A DNA stretch of 64,000 nt from Paucimonas lemoignei (GTDB lineage Bacteria > Pseudomonadota > Gammaproteobacteria > Burkholderiales > Burkholderiaceae_D). Location: assembly GCF_004342585.1 (NCBI RefSeq), contig NZ_SLZQ01000015.1, positions 23,885-87,884 on the forward strand. The letters are read 5' to 3'. This document shows positions 9,040 to 17,366 of the stretch, in pieces (position 1 is the stretch's first letter; every line of letters begins with the position of its first letter). Made by a program: the position numbers and the translations under genes. Under the pieces are notes generated by a model. That model searched no databases, was not told the DNA's origin, and saw only the letters and a program-made list of their open reading frames with translations.

Positions 9040-9837
9040 TTAAAAATTGTCCGGCTTGCCGCCGAAAAGGCGTCGCCACCAGCCGCCTGGCTTGGCGGTA
9101 TGGCGCCTTTCCACGCCGCCTGGTGCGCCCGTAGCACCGCGTGCAGCGGTGGGATAGGTGTGGATCGTCGTTGCGGCAGGTTGGGTGGTGACAGTTTGCG
9201 GTGCCGACGCGGCAGCATGACCAGAATGGTCTGGATGAGGGCTGGCGGAAGTGCTCTGCGGCGTAGTTGATGTAGTTGACGCAGTGGCGGCAGTAGGCGC
9301 GGTGGCGGTTGGTGCTGCTGGTGCCGCAGGCGGCACAGCGGCAGGCTTTGCGGCAGACGCAGCGGATGTTCCCGGTTGACGGGCTGGCGGCCGCACCGCC
9401 TGTTCCGGCTCCAGCGTCGGCACGGCGCGGGATTGCAGCGCCTGCTTGTCATATTCCAGGAACAGGATTTTGCTTTCCAGGATCTTGATCATGTGATCCT
9501 TGTCAGCCAGGCGCAGACGCAATTCGCTGGTCACCTGGTCTTTCACACGGCGCAGCTCGGCTTCGAGCGCAATGACACGCTCGAGCGAACGAATGCGCTC
9601 TTCCAGCAGCGCGATCTTATTCTTGTCGGCAGGATCCTTGCGGGGCTCCCGCGGCTTGGGAGCGGCTGCCGGACTATGCAGGCGGCCGTAAAAGCGCAGC
9701 AATTCCGCGGTGTCGATGCGGACGTCGCCATCCTGCAGCACGGTTCTGGTCAAACGCCCGTTTTCAATATCGCGCAACAGGGTCGTGCGCGCTTTGCGCA
9801 CCAGCTTTGCTGCATCGGAAAGGTTCACAAGTGCCAT
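9040..9837 (-). CDS. Helix-turn-helix / coiled-coil protein with low-complexity C-terminus
   Basis: A 265-residue protein of unknown function. Residues 1-55 (MALVNLSDAAKLVRKARTT...) look like a MerR/excisionase-type helix-turn-helix that recognises DNA. Residues ~70-150 form a charged coiled coil (ALLEERIRSLERVIALEAEL). Residues ~160-240 are an Ala/Pro/Thr low-complexity tail, and the end carries an aromatic-basic patch, GGWWRRLFGGK. This resembles KfrA-type plasmid proteins in design only; I do not recognise an orthologue. It is divergent from the large coiled-coil/AsmA gene at 10138, 300 bp away, which also starts with a possible winged helix, so the two may work together. Confidence 0.65.
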   Translation of the reverse strand: MALVNLSDAAKLVRKARTTLLRDIENGRLTRTVLQDGDVRIDTAELLRFYGRLHSPAAAPKPREPRKDPADKNKIALLEERIRSLERVIALEAELRRVKDQVTSELRLRLADKDHMIKILESKILFLEYDKQALQSRAVPTLEPEQAVRPPARQPGTSAASAAKPAAVPPAAPAAPTATAPTAATASTTSTTPQSTSASPHPDHSGHAAASAPQTVTTQPAATTIHTYPTAARGATGAPGGVERRHTAKPGGWWRRLFGGKPDNF

Positions 9838-10137
9838 GCCGTCAGTGAATTGGCAAATCCATAATTGACCATGCTAAGCCAGAAGAATTCGCCCGATAGC
9901 GGCATAGATCAGAGGCATGGCAGTCTGTCGGCGGATCGCTACATTTTTGCTTGCATTCGCCACACTTGACGCTGGCTCCGTCATGGCTGCCTGTTGTGTA
10001 ATCGACCAGAAAGCGCTCAACTTTGGCGTCAGGGATTGACGGCAGCGGCAATAACTGCAAAAGTTCCATCAAGAAATTTACAATTATTAACAATGCGGAG
10101 ACTGGCAACGCACGGCATCCCTTTTCTTTGAGGCGGC
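9838..10137. other. Divergent intergenic region, 300 bp
   Basis: It lies between the starts of two coiled-coil protein genes and should hold both promoters. It contains an 88-codon minus-strand open frame (9842-10108) with no recognisable domain; I do not call it. No clear operator or RNA is seen. Confidence 0.4.
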
Positions 10138-13100
10138 ATGGATAACTACACCATCTTTACCAAAACGGCCAAAGGGTTGGGCGAAGCGCTGGGTAAAACC
10201 AAGAACCTGTCACGCGAACACCGCAAGATCCTCAAAGAAATCGATGGGAAGGCAAGTTTCGAAAACCTGATCGATCAGCTTGGCATGGACGACGCCCGGC
10301 TGGAGAAAGTCATCAGCAAGTTGCTGGCCGAGGATTACATCCGCGAATTCGGGTCGTCCGCGCCGCCCGGCACGCAATCCACCGGTGAGACCGTATTCGG
10401 CCTGACCGCGCCGGCGACGATTGAAGTCGCCAACAGCCAACTCACCATCGGCGACTTCTTTCGCGCCATGGAAGAGCCCGACGTAGCGTCGGGAGCGCAT
10501 GCGGGCAACCTCGACTTCAGAAGCCTGGGCATGCTCGACGCGGACAGCGCCCGCCGGGCACGCGAAGAACAGGTCGCGCAAATCGACCAGACGCGTCGCG
10601 CCATCGAGGAAGAAGCCCGGCGCATTACCGAACAAATGCAGCGTCAGGCCGCCGAATCAGCGCGCCGCGAAAGCGAACGGCTGGCACTTGCAGCGGCGGA
10701 GCAGGCTCGCCTGGAAGCAGAGGCCAAAGCCAAGCAGGAAGCCGAACTCGCGCGCCAGCAAGCCCTATTGCAAGAACAGCTTCGCGCCAGACAGGAAGCG
10801 GAAGAACAGGCACGGCGCGCCGAGCAAGAGCGCGCCAGAAAAGAAGCCGAGGAAGCGGAAAGACAAGCCCGTATCAAGGCGGAGCAGGAAGCGCGCCGGC
10901 TGGCCGAAGAAGCGGCCCGGCGCGAGGAACAGGAACGCCAGCGCCGCGAGGCGGAGGAACGCGCCCGGCAGCAGGCTGAGGAAGACGCCAGGAAGCGGGC
11001 AGAAGCCGAGCGACAGGCGCAACAGGCCGCCGAAGCCAAAGCCAGAAAAGAGGCCGAGGCGCAAGCCAGGCGTGAAGCGGAAGAAGAGGCACGTCGCCAG
11101 GAAGAAGCAGCGCGCCGCGCCGCAGAAGAAGCCGAAAGGCTGGCGCAGGAACAGGCGCGCATCAAGGCATGGGAAGCAGCCCGTCGCGCCGCCGAAGAAT
11201 TGGCAAAGCGCGAGGCGGAAGCGGCCGCCAAGGCAGAAACAGAACGTCAGGCGAAATTGAAAGCGGAGGAAGAAGCGCGGCTGGCAGCCGCAGCGCAGGC
11301 GCGCCTGCAGGCCGAGGAAGAGACACGTCGCGCTGCCGAGGAACAGGCCCGGCGCGAAGCAGAAGAACAGGCACGCTTGCAGGCGGAAGCGGAAGCACAC
11401 CGCGCGGCGGAAGAAAAAGCCAGGCGTGAAGCGGAAGAGCAGGCCCGGCAGGAAGCGCGCGAACGGGCCCGGAAGGAAGCCGAGGAAGCGGCACGCCTGA
11501 AGGCAGAGGATAAGGCCCGTCAGAAAGCGGAAGCCAAAGCCAGGAAAGAGGCAGAAGCACAGGCCAAACGCGAGGCGCGCGAACAGGCTCGACGCGAAGC
11601 GGAAGAAAAAGCGCGCCAGGAAGCCGAGCGCAAGGCGCAGCAAGCCGCCGAAGCTAGGAGCAAAAAGGAAGCCGAGCAGCAGGCCAAGCGCGAAGCCAAG
11701 GAAAAGGCAAGGCAGGCCGCGGAAGAAGCAGCGCGCCTGAAAGCCGAAGAAGCGGCCCGCGTAAAGGCAGCTAAGGAAGCCGAGAAAGAAGCCGAAAAAG
11801 CGGCAAAGATTGCAGCCAAAGCCGAAGTCAAGGCAGCGGTCGGCGCAGATGCCGACAAGGCGGCAGCTCCCGCGTCGCCAGCGCCGGATGACACCATACA
11901 GCCAGCCATGGCGAGCGAAGAGCCGGCATCCAGGCGCGCCGTGCGCATCGCTCTGCCGTCATTGAACCTCGGCAGGCTGGTGCGCACGGGTGCCGTGGCA
12001 GTGGCGGCATTGTCTGTCATCGGCCTGGCAGCAGTCCACGTCATGCCATTCACCAGCCGCCTGGCGCTACTGCAAAAGGAAGCCAGCGCGCAGTTCGGCC
12101 AGCCGGTGCGCATCGGCGGCCTGAACCTGGCGCTGCTGCCGCAACCGCACTGGCGTTTGCAGGAAGTGGCGATCGGCGAGAATAAACAGATCGTCATCCC
12201 GCAGGTCAAGGCCAGAGCTTCGCTGGCCAGCCTGTTTGACGGCACCATGCAATTCACCTCCATCGAACTGGTCTCGCCCGCCATCGATGAAGAAGGCCTC
12301 GCCTGGATTCTGTTCGGACCAACATCGGGCACTTCATCAGGCGCACCAACCGGCGCACAAGCCGACACCCCATGGCAAGCCGCCATGCTCACCGCGAGCG
12401 ATATCCGCCTGCGCACGCCACGGCTGCCGCTCCCGGTCTTTGACGGCAGCGTCGAAATCGATGACAAGAGCGGTTGGCGCAAGATCGCATTGAATGCGGC
12501 GGCGGAAAAACTCCACATCGACTTGATCCAGAAAGATGGCAAGCTGCAGTTCGAATTCACCGCCAATGACCTGCTCTTGCCGTTCGGCGCCACTCAGGGA
12601 TTCGACAGTTTCAATGCCAGCGGCGCCATCGCGCGGGATGGCTTGGAGATCGATAAATTTACCGGCGTTGTCTATGACGGCACCCTCAGCGGCAACGCCG
12701 TGCTGCGCTGGAAGCAGGGCTGGAACTTGAAAGGCGAGGCGCAGGCCAAGCGGTTCGCGCCGGCGAAGCTAGTGCCTACTCTAATGCAGGGCGGCGCGCT
12801 GGATGGCAATTTCAAGTTTGCGATGCGCGCCGACGAAGCCGATAAATTGTTCGCCGCGCCGCAAGTTCGCGGCAGCTTCAATGCCAGCAGCGGCACCTTG
12901 CTCGGCATCGATATGGCCAGCCAGATCATGGGGCAGGCCGGCAGCGGCAGGACGGCATTCAATGAAATCGATGGCGATTTCATTCTCGATGGCGGCAAGC
13001 TGAAGCTGGCGAAAATGCACATGGCTGCCGGATTGCTGTCGGCGGCGGGCGACGCGGCCCTGGATGCCGATGGCAGGCTCGACGGCCAAATCAATATGGA

Positions 13101-13179
13101 TTTGCGTACCGCGACCAGGCAGGCGCATGGCATCGTCAAGCTTGGCGGCACGGTGGGCGCGCCGAAGTTCAGCCGCTAG
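10138..13179 (+). CDS. Large protein: winged-helix-like N-terminus, ~440-residue charged coiled coil, one membrane span, AsmA-like C-terminus
   Basis: A 1013-residue protein. Residues ~20-75 (SREHRKILKEIDGKASFENL...) resemble a winged-helix domain. Residues ~134-575 are an almost unbroken run of Ala, Glu, Arg, Lys and Gln in units such as EARRxAEEEAR, a TolA-like rod. One hydrophobic span follows at ~613-635 (GAVAVAALSVIGLAAVHV), preceded by Arg residues, which predicts the rod in the cytoplasm and the C-terminus in the periplasm. Residues ~640-1013 carry AsmA features (FGQPVRIGGLNLALLPQPHW near the start; an RTAFNEIDGDFILDGGKLKL segment near the end) as in envelope lipid-transfer and assembly proteins. 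GAGG precedes the ATG. I know no characterised protein with this architecture; the function is not assigned. Confidence 0.8.
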   Translation: MDNYTIFTKTAKGLGEALGKTKNLSREHRKILKEIDGKASFENLIDQLGMDDARLEKVISKLLAEDYIREFGSSAPPGTQSTGETVFGLTAPATIEVANSQLTIGDFFRAMEEPDVASGAHAGNLDFRSLGMLDADSARRAREEQVAQIDQTRRAIEEEARRITEQMQRQAAESARRESERLALAAAEQARLEAEAKAKQEAELARQQALLQEQLRARQEAEEQARRAEQERARKEAEEAERQARIKAEQEARRLAEEAARREEQERQRREAEERARQQAEEDARKRAEAERQAQQAAEAKARKEAEAQARREAEEEARRQEEAARRAAEEAERLAQEQARIKAWEAARRAAEELAKREAEAAAKAETERQAKLKAEEEARLAAAAQARLQAEEETRRAAEEQARREAEEQARLQAEAEAHRAAEEKARREAEEQARQEARERARKEAEEAARLKAEDKARQKAEAKARKEAEAQAKREAREQARREAEEKARQEAERKAQQAAEARSKKEAEQQAKREAKEKARQAAEEAARLKAEEAARVKAAKEAEKEAEKAAKIAAKAEVKAAVGADADKAAAPASPAPDDTIQPAMASEEPASRRAVRIALPSLNLGRLVRTGAVAVAALSVIGLAAVHVMPFTSRLALLQKEASAQFGQPVRIGGLNLALLPQPHWRLQEVAIGENKQIVIPQVKARASLASLFDGTMQFTSIELVSPAIDEEGLAWILFGPTSGTSSGAPTGAQADTPWQAAMLTASDIRLRTPRLPLPVFDGSVEIDDKSGWRKIALNAAAEKLHIDLIQKDGKLQFEFTANDLLLPFGATQGFDSFNASGAIARDGLEIDKFTGVVYDGTLSGNAVLRWKQGWNLKGEAQAKRFAPAKLVPTLMQGGALDGNFKFAMRADEADKLFAAPQVRGSFNASSGTLLGIDMASQIMGQAGSGRTAFNEIDGDFILDGGKLKLAKMHMAAGLLSAAGDAALDADGRLDGQINMDLRTATRQAHGIVKLGGTVGAPKFSR
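10540..11860 (+). repeat. Degenerate repeat region coding for the charged rod
   Basis: About 1.3 kb of imperfect repeats built on GCC/GAA/CGC/AAG codons, encoding Ala-Glu-Arg/Lys-rich helix. Units vary in sequence and length, so this is a coding-level repeat and not a satellite or CRISPR. It creates long but meaningless open frames on the other strand. Confidence 0.75.
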
Positions 13180-13236
13180 CTCATCGTCGCGCGACCGGCT
13201 TGCCTCATGCGTCGTGTGTCAGCGACGGGCGTATCG

Positions 13237-13656
13237 TTACGCTGACATGCCGAACAGTTTGCGCAGCGGGGCAAAGAGTCCGCCTGCCGCAGGTTTCACG
13301 ACGCCGCTGAGCCGCTCGACGTAATGACGCACCAGGGCACGGTCGCTCGGATTCAAACTGATGAATTCGACGCCGAACGAATCGCCCAGCACGTGACGAA
13401 TGCGGCCGCGCACGCTGAAGTGGCGCGAAATCGGCGCCGGCAGATGCACGATCAGCGACGCCGGCAAGTCGACATGGCAGCCGGCGAAGCGATGCTTGAC
13501 GCTGATGCGGATACCGCCTTCGCTGATATCGACGGCATTGGTGACTTCGATGAAACCATCGCCATTGATATGCACGCGCACCGGTTGCTGGCGCTCGGGA
13601 GCGACGCGCGCAAACTGGCGCCGGTTTGCCGCAGTGGTATTGGTCTTCTCTGGCAT
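13237..13656 (-). CDS. PilZ domain protein, probable c-di-GMP receptor
   Basis: A 139-residue single-domain protein. The c-di-GMP binding signature is present: an RxxxR-type start (NRRQFARV) and, about 30 residues later, the D-x-S-x-x-G turn as DISEGGIRI. The rest has the PilZ beta-barrel pattern, with GVEFISL near the end. PilZ proteins bind c-di-GMP and control motility or exopolysaccharide machinery. No partner domain is fused. It is convergent with the AsmA-like gene and 220 bp from the next plus-strand gene. Confidence 0.9.
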   Translation of the reverse strand: MPEKTNTTAANRRQFARVAPERQQPVRVHINGDGFIEVTNAVDISEGGIRISVKHRFAGCHVDLPASLIVHLPAPISRHFSVRGRIRHVLGDSFGVEFISLNPSDRALVRHYVERLSGVVKPAAGGLFAPLRKLFGMSA

Positions 13657-13875
13657 GGGTAGTCTCTCCCTTTTAATCCAGTGTACGAACAGAAATTTTC
13701 ACTGTCTACTTGCAGCGCCGCAAAGCCACTGCGGCGACACAGTCTTTAACAAACTGTGGTAAGGCCGATGCATCATGCGCTTAAGCGCAGGCCAGCAAAA
13801 AAGCTTGTGCATTGTTGAACAAACCGGTGCCGATAATGTCCTACGGGCTATAAGTCACCACTGCTACAACGAAAG

Positions 13876-14094
13876 ATGGAACCAACAAGGGAAGAAATGC
13901 TGGCCAGGCTAGCCAAGGATGTATTCAACAAGCGCCAACGCCTGCTGCAAGCGGTGCAAGCCAGCGCGCAATCGCAAGGCAGCGACATCGCGCCAGTGCT
14001 CGAGGCGGAATACCGCGCCGCCGAACAGGAATACAGTCAAGCCAAGGCGGCATTCGCGCGCGCCATGAAAACGGATAAGCCGGCGGTCAGCTAG
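13876..14094 (+). CDS. Small hypothetical protein, helical
   Basis: A 72-residue protein (MEPTREEMLARLAKDVF...) with high Ala, Glu and Gln content, predicted to be two amphipathic helices and free of Cys or membrane segments. The codon pattern fits a real gene and the frame begins at an ATG 11 nt past a purine-rich stretch. A zinc-ribbon-type gene starts 58 bp downstream on the same strand. I do not recognise the family. Confidence 0.55.
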   Translation: MEPTREEMLARLAKDVFNKRQRLLQAVQASAQSQGSDIAPVLEAEYRAAEQEYSQAKAAFARAMKTDKPAVS

Positions 14095-14152
14095 ACATCG
14101 ACTGCATAGTCAGCATGCCTGCGATCTGCCCGGTAACGACAAGGAAAACACC

Positions 14153-14428
14153 ATGCCACCATGCTCTGCTTGCGCCGCGCTCGAGGGCGCGTCGGTTTCC
14201 ACTTCGCCGCACGCCAATTTATTACTGTATTCGGAAACCGGGATCAATTTCTGGGAAAAGGCAACCGGCCGGGCCGACTATTACATCTGCCATGAATGCG
14301 GCACGGTATGGGAACGGGATCTGGCGCGCAGCGAGCCCAACGCCGTGTGGAAGCATGCTACCCGGCCGCTGGAGGGCGCGGAGATCGTCAAGGATATCGC
14401 GCGGCAGCAAGACCATGGGCAGCCGTGA
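14153..14428 (+). CDS. Small protein with two CxxC pairs, zinc-ribbon-like
   Basis: A 91-residue protein. CSAC near residue 4 and CHEC near residue 45 (in YYICHECGTVWERD) form two CxxC knuckles, suggesting one structural zinc ion. The YICxECGTxW wording is common in small proteins of unknown function. AAGGAAAA precedes the ATG at 14153. It follows the 72-residue gene and may be co-transcribed. No function is assigned. Confidence 0.65.
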   Translation: MPPCSACAALEGASVSTSPHANLLLYSETGINFWEKATGRADYYICHECGTVWERDLARSEPNAVWKHATRPLEGAEIVKDIARQQDHGQP

Positions 14429-14515
14429 GGCTTGCCCTGGCCTTGGTTGGCTTGAAGCGACAGAAATCATGTCCGGCTTCGGCAGGTGCGGCGCGGCTGT
14501 ATTCGCGCTCTAGTT

Positions 14516-17092
14516 CTATGCTGCGCCGGCCGCGTAGCGTTGATCGCTGGCGCGTCCAAACTCGCTGATCGGCACCGGACGGCCAAAGAAATAGCCCTGA
14601 TACGCATGGCATCCCAGCTCCTGCAGGAAGCGCCATTGCACTTCGGTTTCCACGCCCTCGGCAATGACTTTCATGTCGAGATTCTTGCCCAGCCCGACGA
14701 TGGTGCGAACGATCGCCGCATCGTGGGGATTGGTGAGGACATCGCGCACAAAGGAGCGGTCGATCTTCAACTGGTCCAATGGCAGGCGCCGCAAGTAGGA
14801 TAGCGAAGAATAGCCGGTGCCGAAGTCATCCAGCGAAAAGCCCACGCCATGCGCGCGCAACTGGGTCATCTTGGTGATCACGTCTTCGACATCGTCGAGC
14901 AGGATGCTTTCGGTCAGTTCCAGCTTCAGGCGCTGCGGCTTAGCGCCCGTCTTGTCCAGCACCGCCTTCACCTGGGCCACGAAGTCGCGTTCGCGGAACT
15001 GGCGGGCGCTGACATTGACGGCGACCGTCAAGTGAGCGGTGCCGGCGACGCCTGCCCATGCCACCAATTGCTTGCACGCGGCTTCCAGCACCCAGCGCCC
15101 GAGCGGCAGAATGATCGCGGTCTGCTCGGATAGCGGAATGAATTCGAGCGGGCCGACCAGCCCGCGTTGCGGATGCTGCCAGCGCACCAGGGCTTCGGCG
15201 CCGGTGAGGCGCCCGGCGTCATCGACCTGCGGCTGGTAAAAGAGTCGGAATTCTTCCAGGTCCAGCGCCTGCCGCAACTCTTCCTCCAGCTGGGCGTGAG
15301 CAGTGACCACCGATTGCATTTCCGGGTCGAAGAAACGCAGGCAATTGCGCCCTGCCGCCTTGGCTTCGTACATGGCGAGGTCAGCGCGCTTCATCACTTC
15401 TTCCACGCTGTTCATCGGCGCGCCGAACAGCGCCACGCCGATGCTGGGCGTGCAGTGATACTGATGGCCGACCAGGTGGTAGGGCTGGTTCAGCGCGGCG
15501 ATGATCTTTTCTCCCACGGCTTCGGCCTGGATCGCCGCCTCGGCGGGATTGGCGCTCAAGTCTTCCAGCATCACCACGAATTCATCGCCGCCCAGCCGCG
15601 CGATCGTGTCGCAATTGCGCACCGACCAGGGCAGGCGCTCGGCGACCTGGCGCAGCAGCGCATCGCCATTGTCATGCCCGAGCGTGTCGTTGAGGATCTT
15701 GAAATTGTCGAGGTCGATGAACATCAAGGCGCCTTCATGTCCGCTGCGCGCGCTGGCAGCCAAGCCCTGGCGCAGGCGGTCCATCAGCAGGCGGCGATTC
15801 GGCAATTGCGTCAGCGGGTCGTAGAACGCCAGGTGGCGGATTTCTTCTTCGGCGGATTTGCGCGAGGTGATGTCGGTCTGGGTAAAGACGTAGTGGGTGG
15901 TCTGGCCTTCGTTGCCCTTGACGGCGGTGACGGTGGTCCAGTTCGGAAAGATGTCGCCGTTCTTGCGGCGGCACCAGACTTCGCCTTGCCATCCGCTGGT
16001 GCGCTGGATGGCGTGCTGTACCGCCGTGTAAAAGGCGTCGTCGTGGCGGTCGGAGCGCAACAGCGTGCTGGCCGTCTTGCCGACGGCTTCATGCGCGTCG
16101 TAGCCGGTGTTGTCGATGAAGGCATGATTGACGCGCAGGATAACCTGTTCGGCATCGGTAATCATGATCGCTTCCTGCGATTCGAAAGCGGTCGCGACGA
16201 TGCGCAATTCTTCCTCGGCACGCTTACTGGCCGTGATGTCGCTAAAGCTCCAGACCCTGCCCACGACCTTGCCATCGAGCCGCTGCGGCAGCGAATTGCG
16301 CTCGAAGATGCGCCCATCCTTGAGCCGCACGATATCGTTGCTGGACATGTCCGGATGCTCATACAGATACTGCACCTTGGCCAGAAACGCCTGCGCATCT
16401 TCCACCTGGTCGATCACGGTGTTGAGGAGTACATCGTCGCTGTCGGGGGCCAACGCTGCCGGCGGGATGCGCCACATATCGATGAAGCGGCGATTGCAGA
16501 TCTCGACCTTGCCGCCGGAGACGACCAGGATGCCATCCGCCGTCGCTTCGATGGTGGCGCGCTGCAGCGAGTTGGCCTTGCGCAGGCTGCGCACCAGGCC
16601 GGGCAGCGGCACCAGCACCAGCCACGCCGCGAATGCCGCGATGAACCATGACACGGCTGGCCGGTTGATGAAATATGGCTCGGGAGCCAGGCCCAATTTA
16701 CTGAGCACGATATAGCTGCCCCAGGCCAGCATGTACGTGGCGATAAACAGGGTGCCCAGCTGGATGCTGGTGACGATGCAAAGCATCATGGCGATGGCCA
16801 CGGCGGTGGCCACCGTAATGGGCGGCAAACCGAAAAAGATCAGGCCGACCAGCAAGACCCACATGAAGGAGGCAAACAGCTTGAGCGACAGTTCCGGCTT
16901 GCCGCTACGGCTTAGCCGCCACAGGCTCAGGATGATGACAACCTGCGCGGACGTCAGGATCGCCGTGACAAGCTTTCTGTAGAAAACGAAGGGAACGCCA
17001 ATGCAGAGAAATACCAGCGCCAGAATCAGGAAGATGCGGTAGAAACTGTCCAGCAGCTTGATATTGGAAGAGGCGTCGTGTCTGGCGTCCAT
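14516..17092 (-). CDS. Membrane-anchored PAS-PAS-GGDEF-EAL protein
   Basis: An 858-residue protein. The first ~175 residues hold about six hydrophobic helices, forming a membrane input module unlike the MHYT sequence. Two PAS domains follow (~178-290 with WSFSDITASKRAEEE; ~300-420 with TQTDITSRKSAEEE). GGDEF (~425-590) has RLGGDEF near residue 498 and an RNCD inhibitory site. EAL (~600-850) has GAEALVRW, AVNVSARQF, LELTES, DDFGTGYSS, KIDRSF, AEGVET and QGYFFG, so both catalytic centres look intact. It probably turns a membrane or PAS-ligand signal into c-di-GMP synthesis or breakdown. Transcribed alone. Confidence 0.92.
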   Translation of the reverse strand: MDARHDASSNIKLLDSFYRIFLILALVFLCIGVPFVFYRKLVTAILTSAQVVIILSLWRLSRSGKPELSLKLFASFMWVLLVGLIFFGLPPITVATAVAIAMMLCIVTSIQLGTLFIATYMLAWGSYIVLSKLGLAPEPYFINRPAVSWFIAAFAAWLVLVPLPGLVRSLRKANSLQRATIEATADGILVVSGGKVEICNRRFIDMWRIPPAALAPDSDDVLLNTVIDQVEDAQAFLAKVQYLYEHPDMSSNDIVRLKDGRIFERNSLPQRLDGKVVGRVWSFSDITASKRAEEELRIVATAFESQEAIMITDAEQVILRVNHAFIDNTGYDAHEAVGKTASTLLRSDRHDDAFYTAVQHAIQRTSGWQGEVWCRRKNGDIFPNWTTVTAVKGNEGQTTHYVFTQTDITSRKSAEEEIRHLAFYDPLTQLPNRRLLMDRLRQGLAASARSGHEGALMFIDLDNFKILNDTLGHDNGDALLRQVAERLPWSVRNCDTIARLGGDEFVVMLEDLSANPAEAAIQAEAVGEKIIAALNQPYHLVGHQYHCTPSIGVALFGAPMNSVEEVMKRADLAMYEAKAAGRNCLRFFDPEMQSVVTAHAQLEEELRQALDLEEFRLFYQPQVDDAGRLTGAEALVRWQHPQRGLVGPLEFIPLSEQTAIILPLGRWVLEAACKQLVAWAGVAGTAHLTVAVNVSARQFRERDFVAQVKAVLDKTGAKPQRLKLELTESILLDDVEDVITKMTQLRAHGVGFSLDDFGTGYSSLSYLRRLPLDQLKIDRSFVRDVLTNPHDAAIVRTIVGLGKNLDMKVIAEGVETEVQWRFLQELGCHAYQGYFFGRPVPISEFGRASDQRYAAGAA

Positions 17093-17314
17093 GAATCGAA
17101 CTGGGCTGTATTGTTAGTATTGTTTTCAAACTTCAGCGAAGCATGACGGTCGCAAGTTTCGTGCGGTATGGGGAAACCTTCCGGGATGAAGTGTTTGCAT
17201 CCATATAGTAATTAAAGTTTCATGCATGTATAGAACTATTTATGCTGCCTGTGCCGTTTTTGCTGCATTACTGAAAGTCGGTTTCTCCTTTTTGACTTGC
17301 TCATCCGCGTTGAC

Positions 17315-17344
17315 AAAAAAATAGCCCCGCCAGGCGGCGGGGCT
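17315..17344 (-). terminator. Rho-independent terminator of the hydrolase operon
   Basis: On the minus strand, AGCCCCGCC, loop GCCT, GGCGGGGCT, then seven T. The 9-bp GC stem starts 23 bp past the stop codon of the alpha/beta hydrolase gene. Confidence 0.9.
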
Positions 17345-17366
17345 GAAGTGGCACACGGGAGAAGTC

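Noticed and set aside
9842..10108. Minus-strand 88-codon frame with several Cys in the divergent gap
   Set aside because: The Cys spacing fits no zinc motif, it has no good ribosome binding site, and it fills a region that must contain two promoters.
10540..11860. Repetitive stretch as a CRISPR or satellite array
   Set aside because: Units vary in length and sequence, stay in frame and encode a charged coiled coil; there are no spacers.
15167..16651. Plus-strand open frame of 494 codons antisense to the PAS-PAS-GGDEF-EAL gene
   Set aside because: Shadow of a gene with intact GGDEF and EAL motifs.
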